This document shows positions 27,937 to 37,297 of a DNA stretch of 64,000 nt, piece after piece (position 1 is the stretch's first letter; each line of letters opens with the position of its first letter). Made by a program: the position numbers and the translations under genes. Source of the stretch: Paenibacillus sp. CF384 (GTDB lineage: Bacteria; Bacillota; Bacilli; Paenibacillales; Paenibacillaceae); the NCBI RefSeq assembly GCF_900106745.1, contig NZ_FNNV01000003.1:186001-250000 (forward strand). The letters are read 5' to 3'. A model generated the notes under the pieces. That model saw nothing but the letters and a program-made list of their open reading frames with translations, had not been told where the DNA came from and did no database searches.

Positions 27937-28374
27937 ATGGCCCATACTAATCCTTCAAGAGATGAAATCAAGTCCATTCTCGAAGCAAGCTCGGTTATCG
28001 CGGTTGTTGGATTGTCGGACAAACCGGACCGTACCTCGCATATGGTTTCGGAAGCGATGCAAGCGAAAGGCTACCGCATCATTCCCGTTAACCCGGCAGC
28101 CGGTGACACGATTCTCGGCGAGAAGAATTACGCTTCGCTGAAAGATATTCCGTTTCCGGTAGACGTCGTAAACGTCTTCCGTCGCAGCGAGCATACACCT
28201 CCTGTGGCGGAAGAAGCAGTTGCAATCGGGGCGAAGACGTTATGGCTGCAGCTGGGCATTTCTAACGAGGAAACGGCGGAAATTGCCGAGCGCGGCGGTT
28301 TGCAGGTCATTATGGACCGCTGCATCAAAGTGGAAGACTCCATTTTGCTGCCGCATGGGAAGTCCAAAGGATAG
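27937..28374 (+). CDS. CoA-binding domain protein (YneT/YccU-like)
   Basis: A 145-residue single-domain Rossmann protein. The strand VIAVVGLSDKPDRTSHMVSEAM and the phrase YRIIPVNPA, then VDVVNVFRRSE and LWLQLGI, are typical of the stand-alone CoA-binding family (YneT in Bacillus, YccU in E. coli). The same fold forms the CoA domain of succinyl-CoA synthetase. Its cell role is unknown. GAAGG precedes the ATG. Confidence 0.88.
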   Translation: MAHTNPSRDEIKSILEASSVIAVVGLSDKPDRTSHMVSEAMQAKGYRIIPVNPAAGDTILGEKNYASLKDIPFPVDVVNVFRRSEHTPPVAEEAVAIGAKTLWLQLGISNEETAEIAERGGLQVIMDRCIKVEDSILLPHGKSKG

Positions 28375-28401
28375 AAGAGTACGACTCAATATCGAATCAA
28401 G

Positions 28402-28430
28402 CGGCGGACCATAGGGTCTGCCGTTTTATT
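28402..28430 (+). terminator. Terminator after the CoA-binding gene
   Basis: Stem CGGCGGACC/GGTCTGCCG (28402-28410, 28415-28423; one G-T pair) followed by TTTTATTTT. The T run leads directly into the next promoter. Confidence 0.85.
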
Positions 28431-28459
28431 TTGACAAAGGCGGTTGCAACCCTTACGAT
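28431..28459 (+). promoter_or_regulatory. Promoter of the PTS operon
   Basis: TTGACA (28431-28436), 17 bases, TACGAT (28454-28459). Only about 45 bases of leader remain before the start codon, too short for a GlcT-type antiterminator hairpin plus terminator. Confidence 0.75.
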
Positions 28460-28509
28460 CAGGAGTAGAGGTTTTTGGGAAATGTCGTATTCAAGAGAGG
28501 GGGGAACCT

Positions 28510-30393
28510 ATGAACATTATGGGGCATCTGCAGCAGCTTGGCCGTTCATTCATGCTTCCGACGATCGTGCTGCCGGGCGCAGCCATATTCCTAAGTTTGA
28601 GTGCATTGCCATGGGAAGCGATGGGACTGCCCAGCATCCATACGCATCTGCAAACCGCAGGGGATACGCTGTTTACGTTTCTGCCCTATTTATTTGCATT
28701 TGGCATCGCGATGGGGATGACGAGCAATGCAGGCACGGCAGGATTGGCCGCCATTGCCGGCATGTTTATTTATACCAGCATTATCAATGCAAGTCATTAT
28801 GAGCTGGAACCGACCGTATTTACAGGTGTCATAATCGGGATCGTGACCAGCATCTTAAACGAACGATTCAAGTCCATTAAGTTTCCGGAATATATCCAAT
28901 TCTTTGGCGGGCCGCGGTTTATTCCGCTCATTGTGAGCGTGTTCTCAACCCTATGGGCCATCGTCATGGTGCAGATCGCGCCTTATATTCATAACGGTTT
29001 AATCGAGCTTGGTGAAATTATCGATTCCGGCGGCGGCTTCGGCGTGTTTCTGTTCGGTTTCGTCCTTCGTATTCTGGTCGTATTCGGGCTGCATCATCTG
29101 GTCAGCCATGTATTCTGGTTTCAGGTTGGGGGCTATAGCACGCCCGATGGTTCAGTGGTTTTCGGGGATTTGCCTCGTTTCTTCGCAGGGGATCCTACAG
29201 CAGGCGGATTTATGGCCGGCTTGTATCCGACGATGATGTTTGCGCTGCCCGCGATCGCGTTTGCGATTATTCATGAGGCGCGTGAGGATTTGAAACCAAA
29301 GATACGCAAAACGTTTACTACTGCGGCGCTTGCTTCGTTTCTAACCGGTGTGACGGAGCCGATTGAGTTCGCGTTTCTGTTTGTAGCGCCTTATCTATTC
29401 GTTGTCCATGCGCTTCTCTCAGGCGCGATGATGTGGGTTACATATGAGCTTGGTATAAGACACGGTTTCTCGTTCTCAGCAGGAGCGATCGACTTCCTCA
29501 TTAATGAGCATTTGGCCACTAGGGGCTGGCTGCTCATCCCGATCGGAATTCTGTTCGGCTTGCTCTATTATTTCTTATTCCGCTGGGCGATTCAGCGCTT
29601 CCAAATTCCAACCCCTGGGCGGGAAGAAGGTTCGCAGCTCGATGAGTGGGCAGGGGACATCCCCTATCGTGCACCGCTTATCCTACAAGCCATCGGCGGC
29701 AAAGAAAACATCGTGCAAATGGAAGCTTGTATTACGCGTCTGCGGTTGAAGGTCTCCAGCGATAAGCTGGTTGACAACAACGCGCTCAAGCATTTAGGCG
29801 CAGCAGGCGTCATTCGGCTTGGCGGGGGCAATGTTCAGATCGTATTCGGTACCTATTCCGAGCTCATACGGGAGGAAATGGACAAGGCGATACGAAGGGA
29901 TATATCTAGGGTTCTGTTTTGTTCACCTGTTCAAGGGCGGATGATGCCGCTCTCCGAAGTACCGGATCCGATTTTTGCTGGGAAGCTTGTTGGAGATGGT
30001 GTAGCGTTCATGCCGGATAAAGGCGAGCTTGTCTCGCCGGTACAGGGGAAGATCATTCATGTGTATCCATCGATGCATGCCATAGGCATTCGCACGGCGG
30101 AAGGGCTTGAGGTGCTGCTGCACATTGGCATTGATACCTCCCAGATGAAAGGACACGGCTTCCATGCTGTAGTCCAAGAAGGGGATCAAGTGAAACCGGG
30201 CCAATTGCTCATTACCTTTGACATGCAGAAGATTCGCAAAGGGAGCAAGTCGCTCGCTACGCCAATGGTCATTACGAACTCCGAATTGGTCAGTTCTTGG
30301 AGCTTTGCTCCGTTTAAAGGGGTTAAAAAGGGTCAAGCTTCCGTCATGTCAGTTGTGCTAAAAGAGAGAAGCGGTGGAGGGGAAACAGCGTGA
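28510..30393 (+). CDS. PTS system EIICBA component, glucose/GlcNAc family
   Basis: A 627-residue sugar permease and phosphotransferase. The EIIC domain (residues 1 to about 370) has many membrane helices, with the signature GVTEPIEFAFLFVAPYLF. The EIIB domain carries the phosphocysteine Cys407 in EACITRLRL, and the EIIA domain carries His538 in LLHIGIDTS. The family imports glucose or N-acetylglucosamine; the specificity is not certain. ATG 28510 has a strong GGGGGGAA site. The stop overlaps the ptsI start, so EII and EI are made together. Confidence 0.9.
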   Translation: MNIMGHLQQLGRSFMLPTIVLPGAAIFLSLSALPWEAMGLPSIHTHLQTAGDTLFTFLPYLFAFGIAMGMTSNAGTAGLAAIAGMFIYTSIINASHYELEPTVFTGVIIGIVTSILNERFKSIKFPEYIQFFGGPRFIPLIVSVFSTLWAIVMVQIAPYIHNGLIELGEIIDSGGGFGVFLFGFVLRILVVFGLHHLVSHVFWFQVGGYSTPDGSVVFGDLPRFFAGDPTAGGFMAGLYPTMMFALPAIAFAIIHEAREDLKPKIRKTFTTAALASFLTGVTEPIEFAFLFVAPYLFVVHALLSGAMMWVTYELGIRHGFSFSAGAIDFLINEHLATRGWLLIPIGILFGLLYYFLFRWAIQRFQIPTPGREEGSQLDEWAGDIPYRAPLILQAIGGKENIVQMEACITRLRLKVSSDKLVDNNALKHLGAAGVIRLGGGNVQIVFGTYSELIREEMDKAIRRDISRVLFCSPVQGRMMPLSEVPDPIFAGKLVGDGVAFMPDKGELVSPVQGKIIHVYPSMHAIGIRTAEGLEVLLHIGIDTSQMKGHGFHAVVQEGDQVKPGQLLITFDMQKIRKGSKSLATPMVITNSELVSSWSFAPFKGVKKGQASVMSVVLKERSGGGETA

Positions 30394-32153
30394 TTCAAGG
30401 AATTGGAGCATCATCCGGCATTGCAATCGGCAAAGCGTTCGTACTGCCGAACTGGGAATGGGATTTGCCGGAACAAAAAATCGATGTCGCTGATCTGGCG
30501 CGCGAGTTTGACCGGTTATACGAAGGCATTCGCACCTCGAAGGTCGAAATCGAGCATTTGAAGGATGAACTGCGTGAGGTTGTCGGACCAGAGGAAACGA
30601 GCATCTTCGATGCCCATTTAGCGATATTGGATGACCCGGTCTTTATGAATGAGATTCAGGGCATCATTCAGCGTCAATATAAAGCTGCGGAAGTGGCAGT
30701 GAAAGAGGCCATTGACCATTTTGTGACGATGTTCGATCTATTGGATGATGAATATATGAAAGAACGCGCGCTGGATATCAAGGACGTAGGCAACCGTCTG
30801 CTCAAGCATTTGCTTGGCGCACCAGAGATTACGCTGCCTTCCGATACGCAGCCGTTCCTGCTTATCGCCAGAGAACTCTCGCCGTCGCAGCTTGCCCATT
30901 TGAACCCGAATCACGTGCTTGGCATCGCAACGCTGGCAGGAAGCACGACCTCCCATTCGTCCATTATGGCTAGGGCGCTTGGCGTTCCGCTCGTTGTCGG
31001 TATTGAATCTAAGCTGGAAGAGACGATCCAAACAGGTGACTTGCTCATTATCGATGGAGACCTCGGCATCGTTCATATGCATCCAGAGGAATCGTTAGTC
31101 GATCATTATACAGGCATGCAGCTTCGTCAGCGGGAGAAGAAGCAGCAGCTCAAACGGATTGTCAGCGTCAAACCGGTCACGCAGGATGGGAAGGAATTCG
31201 AGCTTAGTGCCAATATCAGCTCTCTGAAGGAGCTCGATGTCGCATTAAGCAGCGGAACAAATGGCGTAGGGCTATTTCGGACGGAGTTTCTATATATGGA
31301 CCGCAACCGTCTTCCGAAGGAAGAAGAGCAGTACGAGGTGTATCGTTCGGTAGCAGAGAAGCTGGATCAGAAGCCTCTAATCATTCGGACGCTGGACATC
31401 GGCGGCGACAAGCAGCTGGATTATTTCGAATTGCCGGAAGAGAGCAATCCGTTTCTGGGGTATCGGGCCATTCGGATTTGTCTCGATAAGAAGGATTTGT
31501 TCAAAACACAATTAAGAGCGATTCTTCGGGCGAGTCACTACGGAAACGTGAAGATCATGTACCCGCTTATCTCTTCTGTTGAAGAGGTGAGAGCTGCAAA
31601 TGCGCTGCTGGAAGAGTGCAAAGCGGAACTAAAGGCAGAAGAGGTCGGCTATGCGGACAATATCGAAGTCGGTATTATGATTGAGCTGCCAGCTGCCGTA
31701 CTCATCGCGGATATTCTCGCCGAGGAAGTCGATTTCTTCAGCATCGGTACGAACGATCTGGTGCAATTCACGCTCGCCGTCGATCGGATGAACGAGCAAA
31801 TTTCTCATCTTTATGAGCCGTATCATCCTGCGGTTCTGCGCATGCTGAAGCTTACCATCGAAGCGGCCAAACGCGCAGGCATTCATGTAGGCGTCTGCGG
31901 CGAAATGGCCGGCGATCTCCATGCGCTGCCGATCTGGCTCGCACTTGATGTCGATGAGCTGAGCATGTCCGCACATGCCATATTGCCTGTTAAGGAGCGG
32001 CTGCTTTCCCTGAAGCAGCAGGAATGCCGCGATTTGTTCGAGCAGTTGCTCCGCTGCAGAACAAGCGATGAAATTCATGAGCTGCTTGCGGTTTCACAGG
32101 ATGCGCCAATTGCTGCTTCGCGCGAACGATCATCCGTAACGAAGGAAGTGTAA
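30390..32153 (+). CDS. ptsI: Phosphoenolpyruvate-protein phosphotransferase (Enzyme I)
   Basis: A 587-residue general PTS enzyme that passes phosphate from PEP to HPr. The phospho-histidine is His189 in GSTTSHSSIMAR; the PEP-binding barrel shows GVGLFRTEFLYM, GYRAIRICL and GVCGEMAGD. The GTG start overlaps the preceding stop (GTGA). Usually ptsH precedes ptsI; it is absent here and must be elsewhere in the genome. It could be the main Enzyme I or a second copy dedicated to this permease. Confidence 0.93.
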   Translation: MIQGIGASSGIAIGKAFVLPNWEWDLPEQKIDVADLAREFDRLYEGIRTSKVEIEHLKDELREVVGPEETSIFDAHLAILDDPVFMNEIQGIIQRQYKAAEVAVKEAIDHFVTMFDLLDDEYMKERALDIKDVGNRLLKHLLGAPEITLPSDTQPFLLIARELSPSQLAHLNPNHVLGIATLAGSTTSHSSIMARALGVPLVVGIESKLEETIQTGDLLIIDGDLGIVHMHPEESLVDHYTGMQLRQREKKQQLKRIVSVKPVTQDGKEFELSANISSLKELDVALSSGTNGVGLFRTEFLYMDRNRLPKEEEQYEVYRSVAEKLDQKPLIIRTLDIGGDKQLDYFELPEESNPFLGYRAIRICLDKKDLFKTQLRAILRASHYGNVKIMYPLISSVEEVRAANALLEECKAELKAEEVGYADNIEVGIMIELPAAVLIADILAEEVDFFSIGTNDLVQFTLAVDRMNEQISHLYEPYHPAVLRMLKLTIEAAKRAGIHVGVCGEMAGDLHALPIWLALDVDELSMSAHAILPVKERLLSLKQQECRDLFEQLLRCRTSDEIHELLAVSQDAPIAASRERSSVTKEV

Positions 32154-32166
32154 GCTTGAACGTAGA

Positions 32167-32198
32167 GAAGGGCGGCAACCCTTGGGTTGCCGCCCTTC
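32167..32198. terminator. Terminator between ptsI and the convergent PfpI gene
   Basis: A perfect 15-base stem (32167-32181 with 32184-32198) with a two-base loop. The T tracts are weak on both sides, but the stem is very stable. Confidence 0.75.
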
Positions 32199-32257
32199 CT
32201 CTGCGTTTTAATAGCTTTGCGGATGCTAAGCGCGTCCGTTCTTCTGCCGCATATGAA

Positions 32258-32782
32258 TTAGCTGCCGCGAAGCGCGTCCACGAATGCTTTCGCGTAAGGC
32301 GGCAGATCCGGCGGACGACGTGACGACACGATGTGGCCGTCTACAACTACCGGCTCATCAATCCATGTCGCGCCTGCATTCTCCATGTCATCGCGAATGC
32401 CCGGCGTGGATGTTACTTTGCGGCCTTGCAGGATCTTCGCGGAGATCAGCACCCAGCCGGCATGGCAAATCTGACCGATCGGTTTCTGCGCCGCATCCAT
32501 TTCTTGCACCAGCTGCAGCACCTTCGGGTAGCGGCGGAGCTTGTCCGGTGCCCAGCCTCCGGGCACTAGCAGGCCATCGATCTTGCTGCCGTCGACTTCG
32601 TCGAAGGACAGATCAGCCGTGGCCGGAACGCCGTATTTTCCAATATGAGTGCGGCCTTTCTCGGGACCTGCGAACAGGACGGTTGCACCTTCCTCACGGA
32701 CACGGTAAACGGGGTACCATAGCTCCAAATCCTCGAACTCGTCGTCGAGCAGGCAAATAATTGTTTTTCCTTGCAAGGACAT
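32258..32782 (-). CDS. DJ-1/PfpI family protein
   Basis: A 174-residue class I glutamine amidotransferase-like protein. The nucleophile elbow is QICHAGW (Cys106, His107), and Glu18 with the PGGW loop completes the family pattern. Bacterial PfpI/YraA-type members act on glycated proteins or in stress response; this exact activity is not shown. AAACAGATG at the start has GGAGGAA upstream. It is convergent with ptsI. Confidence 0.88.
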   Translation of the reverse strand: MSLQGKTIICLLDDEFEDLELWYPVYRVREEGATVLFAGPEKGRTHIGKYGVPATADLSFDEVDGSKIDGLLVPGGWAPDKLRRYPKVLQLVQEMDAAQKPIGQICHAGWVLISAKILQGRKVTSTPGIRDDMENAGATWIDEPVVVDGHIVSSRRPPDLPPYAKAFVDALRGS

Positions 32783-32874
32783 CTGTTTTCCTCCTCTGGC
32801 AGTTACGTATTGGTAGTACGATTACTAGATTCTAGATTCATCAAGCTCTTATCCATTGTAACGAAGGTGATAGT

Positions 32875-33297
32875 ATGAAGCAAACGACGAAGGGATGGCT
32901 TCGCTTCCTCCCGGCAGTAATTATTATGTCAACCATTTTTATGCTTTCTTCACGAACGAACGATGAGTTGAATACGTTTCTCCCTTGGTTCCAGGAGCTG
33001 TTTCCGCAGATGACCAGTTTCGATTGGGGACATTTTATCGCCTATTTTGTACTAGCGTTAACCTTTAGTTACGGATTTGCCCGGAGGGCAGAACGGTGGA
33101 GTTTCAAAGTGCTGATCGTTCTCCTATGTGTGCTGTATGGGGTAACGGATGAATATCATCAATCGTTTGTGTCCGGAAGAACGCCTGATCTTGCGGACAT
33201 CCAACATGACGGGATCGGCGCTGCGCTTGCCGTCGTCATCGTAGCGCTTTCATTTGTCAATAAGCTGTGGCGCAGACTGGTTGCGTTATCCGAATGA
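32875..33297 (+). CDS. VanZ family membrane protein
   Basis: A 140-residue membrane protein with four predicted helices and the VanZ signature: FDWGHFIAYFVLALTF and then YGVTDEYHQSFVSGRTPDLADIQHDGIGA. Members include VanZ, which gives low teicoplanin resistance, but most chromosomal copies have unknown function. GAAGGTGATAGT precedes the ATG. Confidence 0.9.
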   Translation: MKQTTKGWLRFLPAVIIMSTIFMLSSRTNDELNTFLPWFQELFPQMTSFDWGHFIAYFVLALTFSYGFARRAERWSFKVLIVLLCVLYGVTDEYHQSFVSGRTPDLADIQHDGIGAALAVVIVALSFVNKLWRRLVALSE

Positions 33298-33363
33298 TGC
33301 AAAAATTACAACTCGCGTAGAAGCAGGACTTTTTTCGCGAATGGTCGAATATCTTTAACGTCG

Positions 33364-33396
33364 AGCAGCACCTATTGAACTCTTTAAGGTGTTGCT
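33364..33396 (+). terminator. Possible hairpin terminator between the VanZ and zinc-ribbon genes
   Basis: AGCAGCACCT pairs with AGGTGTTGCT (33364-33373, 33387-33396), followed by GCTGTTTAA. The T run is short, so termination is doubtful. Confidence 0.35.
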
Positions 33397-33423
33397 GCTG
33401 TTTAAGAGAAGGAGTGGACCACT

Positions 33424-33849
33424 TTGCAAAAGCGCTGTTCTTGCGGCGACGACATGCCAATGAAGCTGCGTACCGTTATTTATTCGAATAAGGTTGAAAT
33501 CGATAATGTTCCCATCTACTCCTGCAAGTCGTGCAATCGCAGCGAAGTGTTTCCGGAAGTGAAGCCGGATTTGACCGGTTTAATCGGCAAACTGGGCGCT
33601 CATCCCGTAAAACAGACGTTTCTGTTTAACGAATGGAATGAATGGGCAAATTTGTTAGTAGAGGCTTATCACGAGCGTAAGCTGACCGATCTGGCTATCA
33701 TGCGGCGCATGACCGAAGAGAGGATCGATATGCTTCTGGATTTGTTTGCTGTGGCGCAAGCTGCAGGCGACGAAGCTTGGACTGCTGAAATACATAAGCG
33801 GCTGGCTCAATTGAGTCGCAGCATGCTGCAGTACGGAAGCCGAACCTGA
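33424..33849 (+). CDS. Zinc-ribbon protein of unknown function
   Basis: A 141-residue protein. The N-terminus holds CSCG (Cys5, Cys7) and, about 26 residues later, CKSC, a zinc-ribbon-like set similar to YgiT-type antitoxin fingers. The rest is helical. A TTG start at 33424 is used, with AAGGAGTGG upstream. It lies 13 bases before ytxJ and is probably transcribed with it. No toxin gene is next to it, so an antitoxin role is not supported. Confidence 0.72.
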   Translation: MQKRCSCGDDMPMKLRTVIYSNKVEIDNVPIYSCKSCNRSEVFPEVKPDLTGLIGKLGAHPVKQTFLFNEWNEWANLLVEAYHERKLTDLAIMRRMTEERIDMLLDLFAVAQAAGDEAWTAEIHKRLAQLSRSMLQYGSRT

Positions 33850-33862
33850 AGGGAGTGAGGGA

Positions 33863-34219
33863 ATGAAGCTGCCCCCTCCGATGACAACCGAAGCGCAGTG
33901 GGAAGAAGCGTACAGCGGTTCTTTCCAACAGCCTTTGCTGGTCTTTAAACATAGTACTAGCTGCTCGATCAGCAGCGGTGCTTATGACGAAGTAGCTAAC
34001 TGGTTGGAAGATGCGATAACGCTTTCACTCCGACCTGTGATGGTTTTAGTGCCGGACAATCGTCCGCTTTCAACCCTCATTTCAGAGAAACTTACCCTCA
34101 AACACGAGTCACCACAGCTTATATTAGTGATCAACGGCAAGGTGTCCTGGCATGCATCTCACTGGCGCATTACCTACTCAACATTAGACGAGCATCTCGG
34201 TACTCATTGCGAAAAGTAA
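33863..34219 (+). CDS. ytxJ: Bacilliredoxin-like protein YtxJ (BrxC family)
   Basis: A 118-residue thioredoxin-fold protein of the YtxJ/BrxC family, which reduces bacillithiol mixed disulfides on proteins. The active-site Cys34 lies in KHSTSCSISSGAY, where most family members have TCPIS. Gene order next to ccpA matches Bacillus. GAAGGGAGTGAGGG precedes the ATG. Confidence 0.85.
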   Translation: MKLPPPMTTEAQWEEAYSGSFQQPLLVFKHSTSCSISSGAYDEVANWLEDAITLSLRPVMVLVPDNRPLSTLISEKLTLKHESPQLILVINGKVSWHASHWRITYSTLDEHLGTHCEK

Positions 34220-34290
34220 TATTTTGTCGTATCATTACGGTAAAGTAATGCGGCGCGAGATAAAAATTTGAACTAATGGAGAGAAGGACT

Positions 34291-35295
34291 GTGACGGTAA
34301 CCATTTATGATGTAGCAAGAGAAGCAGGCGTTTCCATGGCGACAGTGTCGCGGGTTGTCAATAACAATCCAAACGTCAAGCCTCAGACCCGGAAGAAAGT
34401 ATTTGAAGCCATCGAACGTCTTGGCTATCGTCCAAATGCTGTAGCGCGCGGCCTGGCAAGCAAGAAAACAACGACCGTAGGCGTAGTTATTCCGGATATC
34501 TCGAATGCCATCTTTGCTGAAGTAGCGCGGGGCATCGAGGATATTGCTAATATGTATCACTACAATATTATTTTGTGTAATGCCGATAAGAAGAAAGATA
34601 AAGAGATTCGCGTCATCAACACCTTGCTTGAGAAGCAGGTGGATGGTTTGCTGTTCATGGGCGGCGCTGTAACGGACGAGCATTTGCAGGCGTTCAAGAC
34701 AGCTAATGTGCCGATCGTGCTCTGTGCAACGACGGATGAGAACGGTACGATTCCTTCGGTTGATATCGATCACGAAGGCGCTGCGTTTGATGCGGTTCAA
34801 AAGCTCATTAAGAACGGCCATACTCGCATTGCGATGATTTGCGGTACGCTGCAGGATCCATCGAACGGCTATGCCCGTTTCCAAGGCTACAAACGTGCGC
34901 TGGAAACAGCGGGTCTGCCTTACGATGAAACACTTGTACGAATCGGCAACTATCGCTATGAATCCGGTGTAGATGCGATGAAATATTTCTTGGAGCTCGA
35001 AACCATTCCGACGGCCGTATTCTCCGCTACGGACGAAATGGCAATCGGTGCGATTCACTGCATCCAAGACGCCGGACTTAAAGTGCCGGATCAAATCTCG
35101 GTCATCAGCGTGGATAACAGCCGTATGGCGTCCATGGTTAGACCGCAGCTTACTGCTGTCGCTCAACCGATGTATGACATCGGCGCCGTTTCGATGCGCT
35201 TGCTGACGAAACTAATGAAGAAGGAAGCCGTTGAGAACCCTAGAGTGGTGCTTCCGCACGAAATTGTGAACCGTCAGTCGGTAGGGAGTAAATAA
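34291..35295 (+). CDS. ccpA: Catabolite control protein A
   Basis: A 334-residue LacI family regulator that, with HPr-Ser46-P or Crh-Ser46-P, binds cre sites and mediates carbon catabolite control. The helix-turn-helix reads [20 protein letters not shown] and the hinge [12 protein letters not shown]. The core contains the effector domain with [21 protein letters not shown] 34291 is chosen because it has GGAG nine bases upstream and gives the usual N-terminus [11 protein letters not shown] 34276 lies in front of that site. mtnN starts on its last base. Confidence 0.95.
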   Translation: MTVTIYDVAREAGVSMATVSRVVNNNPNVKPQTRKKVFEAIERLGYRPNAVARGLASKKTTTVGVVIPDISNAIFAEVARGIEDIANMYHYNIILCNADKKKDKEIRVINTLLEKQVDGLLFMGGAVTDEHLQAFKTANVPIVLCATTDENGTIPSVDIDHEGAAFDAVQKLIKNGHTRIAMICGTLQDPSNGYARFQGYKRALETAGLPYDETLVRIGNYRYESGVDAMKYFLELETIPTAVFSATDEMAIGAIHCIQDAGLKVPDQISVISVDNSRMASMVRPQLTAVAQPMYDIGAVSMRLLTKLMKKEAVENPRVVLPHEIVNRQSVGSK

Positions 35296-35999
35296 TGACA
35301 GCTTCGTATAACAGAATCGGCATCATGGGTGCCATGGTAGAAGAAATTGATCTGCTGCATAAACATGTCGAGAAGACAAACTCGTTTGTGAAGGCAGGAA
35401 TTGAATACGTAGAGGGTACGCTGCACGGCCGACAAGTCGTGTTCTGCAAATCCGGCGTAGGTAAAGTGAATGCCGCTGTATGTACACAACTGCTTATCGA
35501 TGCAGGTGTTGATTGCGTATTATTCACAGGCGTTGCAGGTGCTGTGGAGCCTAGCTTGAATGTCGGGGATATTGTCGTTTCGACATCATGCTTGCAGCAT
35601 GATATGGATGTTACACCGCTCGGATTTGCTCGCGGTCAAATTCCTTTCCAAGATGTATGGGAATTTCAAGCCGCCGCTGACCTTGTAGAGCTTGCAAACG
35701 ATGCTTGCGAGTCACTATTCCCAGGACGCAGCGTGAAAGGCAAAGTACTCTCCGGTGATCAATTTATTGCCGATCGTGCTGAAGTGCAGAAGATGCACGA
35801 AGAACTTGGCGGCGCCTGTACGGAGATGGAAGGTGCTTCACTAGCACAGGTGTGCGTGATGAATAACATTCCGTTTGTTGTCATCCGTTCCATGTCCGAC
35901 AAAGCAGATGGTTCTGCACATGTGAATTTTGCAGAATTTACGGTACAAGCTTCGGTTAATTCGCACCGCATTATTGACGAAATGATTCAACACATGTAA
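35295..35999 (+). CDS. mtnN: 5'-methylthioadenosine/S-adenosylhomocysteine nucleosidase
   Basis: A 234-residue enzyme that cleaves methylthioadenosine and S-adenosylhomocysteine to adenine and the thioribose, in methionine recycling and AI-2 precursor formation. It starts IGIMGAMVEEID, has GVAGAVEP, and the C-terminal EMEGASLAQVC and SDKADG motif with the catalytic Asp. It overlaps ccpA by one base. A strong terminator follows. Confidence 0.93.
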   Translation: MTASYNRIGIMGAMVEEIDLLHKHVEKTNSFVKAGIEYVEGTLHGRQVVFCKSGVGKVNAAVCTQLLIDAGVDCVLFTGVAGAVEPSLNVGDIVVSTSCLQHDMDVTPLGFARGQIPFQDVWEFQAAADLVELANDACESLFPGRSVKGKVLSGDQFIADRAEVQKMHEELGGACTEMEGASLAQVCVMNNIPFVVIRSMSDKADGSAHVNFAEFTVQASVNSHRIIDEMIQHM

Positions 36000-36013
36000 A
36001 TCGTAGTTTAAAT

Positions 36014-36075
36014 AAAGGCAGTTCCGCATGATGTCCCCCTGTACGCAAGGGGACGTCACGTGGAACTGCCTTTTT
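36014..36075. terminator. Strong bidirectional terminator between mtnN and acuC
   Basis: A perfect 12-base stem AAAGGCAGTTCC/GGAACTGCCTTT (36014-36025, 36062-36073) with an inner CCCC/GGGG stem and a T run. Confidence 0.92.
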
Positions 36076-36077
36076 GG

Positions 36078-37256
36078 TTATAACTGCGATAACGCAATCG
36101 CTATGGTCGCTTTATTGCGTGCTTCGATTTCTTGTCTGCGAGGCATGGCCTGCCAATCCGTTAAGTGGTCCAGCCAATGGGTAGGCAATGGATCGCTGCT
36201 ATGCGGACTCCATTTGTTTAGCCACTCCGCAGGAAGGGGCTCATTCGCGTCAGAATCTCGCAGGAGGGCGGCCAGCGGGTGATCGGACATTTCCAGCCAT
36301 ACTAACGCCCACGCCCGTGGAACGACGCGCCAGAGGTCATAGCCGCCGCCTCCGATTGCAATCCAACGACCGGCCGCATAGGTATGCGCTAATTGATGGA
36401 TAATGGCGGGCATGGCTTGGTAGATGCGCATGCTGCAGTGAATGTGGGAGAGGGGGTCGTAGGCATGAGCATCGCAGCCATGCTGGCTGACGATGACATC
36501 CGGTTTGAACACCTCAGCGACTTTGGCAACGGTTTCACTAAAGCAAGCAAGCCAAGACTCGTCTTCCGTATAAGGATCAACGGGAACGTTAACGCTCGTT
36601 CCGTAGCCTGCATCGATGCCCCGTTCGTGGACGAAGCCGGTGCCGGGGAAGAGAAACTTCCCTGTCTCATGGATGGAATAGGTACACACATCGGGATCGG
36701 CATAGAACGTCCATTGCACGCCGTCGCCATGATGGACGTCCGTATCGATATATAAGACGCGCGCGCCATACTGCTTGCGGATATGGGCGATTGCGATCGC
36801 TGCATCGTTATAGACGCAGAAGCCCGATCCCCGCTCAGGAAAAGCATGATGAAGCCCGCCGGCCATATGATAGGCGTGATCGGCTTCTCCTCGCATCACA
36901 AGGTCGGCAGCAAGGACGGAGCCGCCTACGATTGCCGCAGCAGCTTCATGCATGCCCGGAAAGAAAGGCGTGTCCTCCGAGTCCAATCCATACTGGGACG
37001 CTTGTTTGACGGCTTTAGGAGCCGGTGTAACGCGGCTTAGCTCACGTACGGCGTCAATATAGTCTGAGCGGTGAACAAGCGCCAGAAGCTCGTCTGATGC
37101 TGTCTGAGAATCGATGCAATGCGAGGCTTGAATCGCGTTGACTGATTCTAATAATTCATGTGTCAGAGTTAAGCGAATCGGGTCGAACGGGTGGTCTTTA
37201 TTGAATTTATACCGTCCTGCCTCGGGATGATGTATGTATACGGCTTTATCCGCCAT
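36078..37256 (-). CDS. acuC: Acetoin utilization protein AcuC (class I deacetylase family)
   Basis: A 392-residue zinc deacetylase of the histone deacetylase superfamily. Motifs are HPFDPIRL at the N-terminus, YIDTDVHHGDGVQWTFY (metal ligands Asp and His) and IGGGGYDLW. In B. subtilis AcuC removes acetyl groups from acetyl-CoA synthetase and reverses AcuA. ATG 37256 has GGAAAGGAAG upstream; an alternative GTG/ATG at 37298 lies directly on the acuA stop. acuA precedes it, without acuB between. Confidence 0.9.
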   Translation of the reverse strand: MADKAVYIHHPEAGRYKFNKDHPFDPIRLTLTHELLESVNAIQASHCIDSQTASDELLALVHRSDYIDAVRELSRVTPAPKAVKQASQYGLDSEDTPFFPGMHEAAAAIVGGSVLAADLVMRGEADHAYHMAGGLHHAFPERGSGFCVYNDAAIAIAHIRKQYGARVLYIDTDVHHGDGVQWTFYADPDVCTYSIHETGKFLFPGTGFVHERGIDAGYGTSVNVPVDPYTEDESWLACFSETVAKVAEVFKPDVIVSQHGCDAHAYDPLSHIHCSMRIYQAMPAIIHQLAHTYAAGRWIAIGGGGYDLWRVVPRAWALVWLEMSDHPLAALLRDSDANEPLPAEWLNKWSPHSSDPLPTHWLDHLTDWQAMPRRQEIEARNKATIAIALSQL

Positions 37257-37297
37257 GATGCGTCCGATCTTCCTTTCCGCCGCTTGCTGCAGCATCA

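Noticed and set aside
34273-35166. 297-codon frame antisense to ccpA
   Set aside because: Inside ccpA with no independent support.
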